Below are positions 62,744 to 64,000 of a stretch of 64,000 nucleotides of DNA, in pieces (position 1 is the first letter of the stretch; every line of letters starts with the position of its first letter). Source of the DNA: Magnetospirillum sulfuroxidans (GTDB lineage Bacteria > Pseudomonadota > Alphaproteobacteria > Rhodospirillales > Magnetospirillaceae); assembly GCF_018224925.1 (NCBI RefSeq), contig NZ_JAGTUF010000011.1:1-64000 (forward strand), in the 5' to 3' direction. Position numbers and translations under genes: made by a program. The notes below the pieces were generated by a model that saw only the letters and a list, made by a program, of their open reading frames with translations, ran no database searches and was not told where the DNA came from.

Positions 62744-64000
62744 TTATTCGCCTTCGATGCAATCCTCGACGGTATAGCGGCCGGGCTTCTTGGCCTGAAC
62801 CAGAACCGCCATGTTGCCGGGCTTGTGCTGATTTTTCAGCATCTTCATGTGCGCGGTCGGGATTTCATCCCACGAATAGCATTCCGACATGCACGGATCG
62901 ATGCGGCGCTCGATCACCAGCTGGTTGGCCTGGCTGGCCTGGAGCAGGTTGGCGAAGTGGCTGCCCTGGATACGCTTTTGCCGCATCCACACGAAGCGGG
63001 CGTCAAAGGTCAGGTTGAAGCCGGTGGTGCCGGCGCAAAACACCACCATGCCGCCGCGCTTGACCACGTTGCACGACACCGGGAAGGTGGCCTCGCCGGG
63101 ATGTTCAAAGACGAAATCGACGTCGTTGCCCTTGCCGGTGACATCCCAGATGGCCTTGCCGAACTCGCGCACCTTCTTCATGTAGGCGGCGAACACGGCT
63201 TGGTCGCCGTCAACGTCGGGCAACTGCCCCCAGCAATCGAAATCCTTGCGATTGATGACGCCCTTGGCCCCCAGGCCAAGAACGAAGTCGCGCTTGTCTT
63301 CTTCCGAGATGACGCCGATGGCGTTGGCGCCCGACACGGCGATCAGCTGGATGGCCATGGAGCCCAAGCCGCCGGCGGCGCCCCAGACCAGGACGTTATG
63401 ACCGGGCCGCAGCACATGCGGACGATGACCGAACAGCATGCGATAGGCCGTCGCCAGGGTCAGGGTGTAACAGGCCGATTCTTCCCAGGTCAGATGCTTG
63501 GGCCGATGCATGACCTGCTGGGACTGAACGCGGGTGAACTGCGCGAACGAGCCGTCGGCGGTTTCATAGCCCCAGATGCGCTGGGTCGGCGAATTCATCG
63601 GATCGCCGCCATTGCATTCCTCGTCGTCGCCATCGGTCTGGTTGCAGTGGACGACCACCTCGTCGCCGACCTTCCAGCGCTTGACCTTGGCGCCCACCGC
63701 CCACACCACGCCGGCGGCATCCGAGCCGGCGATGTGGTATTGCTCTTTATGATAGTCGAAGGGGGAAATGGGCTTGCCCAGAGCCGCCCACACGCCGTTG
63801 TAGTTGACGCCGGCCGCCATCACCATGATCAGCACTTCATGCGGATCGATGTCGGGGGTATCGACCACTTCCACCAACATGGCGGTGTCCGGGTTGCCGT
63901 GCCGTTCCTTGCGGATGGCCCAGGCATACATCTGCTTCGGCACATGACCCAGCGGCGGGATCTCACCGATTTCGTAAAGGTCCTTCTTCACTTGGGCCTG
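62744..64000 (-). CDS. ccr: Crotonyl-CoA carboxylase/reductase (5' end cut by window)
   Basis: A partial gene of at least 418 codons; the frame stays open to the window edge (QAQVKKDLYEIGEIPPLGHVP). Crotonyl-CoA carboxylase/reductase motifs are present: HIAGSDAAGVVWAVG, GAAGGLGSMAIQLIAVSG and VKRGGMVVFCAGTTGF, with the zinc-free MDR fold. It reductively carboxylates crotonyl-CoA to ethylmalonyl-CoA with NADPH and CO2, the key step of the ethylmalonyl-CoA pathway. Only a few residues are likely missing from the N-terminus. Confidence 0.96.
   Translation of the reverse strand, partial: QAQVKKDLYEIGEIPPLGHVPKQMYAWAIRKERHGNPDTAMLVEVVDTPDIDPHEVLIMVMAAGVNYNGVWAALGKPISPFDYHKEQYHIAGSDAAGVVWAVGAKVKRWKVGDEVVVHCNQTDGDDEECNGGDPMNSPTQRIWGYETADGSFAQFTRVQSQQVMHRPKHLTWEESACYTLTLATAYRMLFGHRPHVLRPGHNVLVWGAAGGLGSMAIQLIAVSGANAIGVISEEDKRDFVLGLGAKGVINRKDFDCWGQLPDVDGDQAVFAAYMKKVREFGKAIWDVTGKGNDVDFVFEHPGEATFPVSCNVVKRGGMVVFCAGTTGFNLTFDARFVWMRQKRIQGSHFANLLQASQANQLVIERRIDPCMSECYSWDEIPTAHMKMLKNQHKPGNMAVLVQAKKPGRYTVEDCIEGE

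Overview
The window looks like chromosome of a GC-rich, motile alphaproteobacterium of the Rhodospirillales, probably Magnetospirillum-like. The basis is the alphaproteobacterial flagellar regulator FlbT, a large che operon, several chemoreceptors, a TRAP uptake operon, MASE1 and FixJ-type two-component proteins, and a methylsuccinyl-CoA dehydrogenase / crotonyl-CoA carboxylase-reductase pair (ethylmalonyl-CoA pathway). The genus is an inference from gene content; no rRNA is present.

Bases 1 to about 17,030 are an accessory island. It carries a RES-domain remnant, a HAD-like gene, a short tyrosine recombinase, FixJ-type regulators, small secreted proteins and many unrecognised genes, and ends near a tRNA-Leu(UAA) whose 3' end faces the island. 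Its core is a compact minus-strand operon (9,284 to 4,613): GT-B glycosyltransferase, a short pterin-synthase-fold protein, a tRNA-guanine transglycosylase (TGT/DpdA)-like protein, an unknown small protein, a QueD-like synthase and a GT-A-like glycosyltransferase. Upstream lies an AT-rich Mrr-like nuclease gene with a zinc-ribbon-like N-terminus. I read this as a candidate 7-deazaguanine or glycosylated nucleic-acid modification cassette with an associated nuclease. A 12-base C tract sits between the TGT-like gene and the next gene, and a 9-base G tract sits at the nuclease ribosome binding site, so expression may be phase variable. The island also holds a MASE1 kinase/FixJ regulator pair with a 42-bp tandem duplication beside the phosphoacceptor histidine, a second nuclease-like gene and a DUF3768 gene.

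Bases 17,200 to 32,850 are mostly core: pirin, argC, a gamma-carbonic-anhydrase-like protein, a degenerate GGDEF-like protein, a polytopic membrane protein, an AsmA-like protein, two nearly identical chemoreceptors in tandem, Lrp, a 2-Cys peroxiredoxin with thioredoxin reductase, and a LysR regulator. A 590-bp gene-free gap follows that contains five consecutive hairpins and a strong terminator, a candidate structured RNA.

Bases 33,438 to 45,919 are a chemotaxis locus. A plus-strand set (STAS-like protein, receiver-histidine kinase, soluble receptor-like protein) converges on a minus-strand operon STAS-cheY-cheA-mcp-cheW-cheW-cheR-cheB-cheD. Bases 46,192 to 52,572 are a LysR-controlled catabolic operon: VOC protein, fumarylacetoacetase-family hydrolase, three TRAP components and maleylacetoacetate isomerase. 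The rest holds tRNA-Lys(CUU), TrpB2, two low-complexity proteins (one EF-hand), an ECF sigma/small membrane protein/periplasmic sensor operon, flbT, a DsbA-fold isomerase, an SDR, a methyltransferase, and mcd plus ccr, the latter cut by the window edge.
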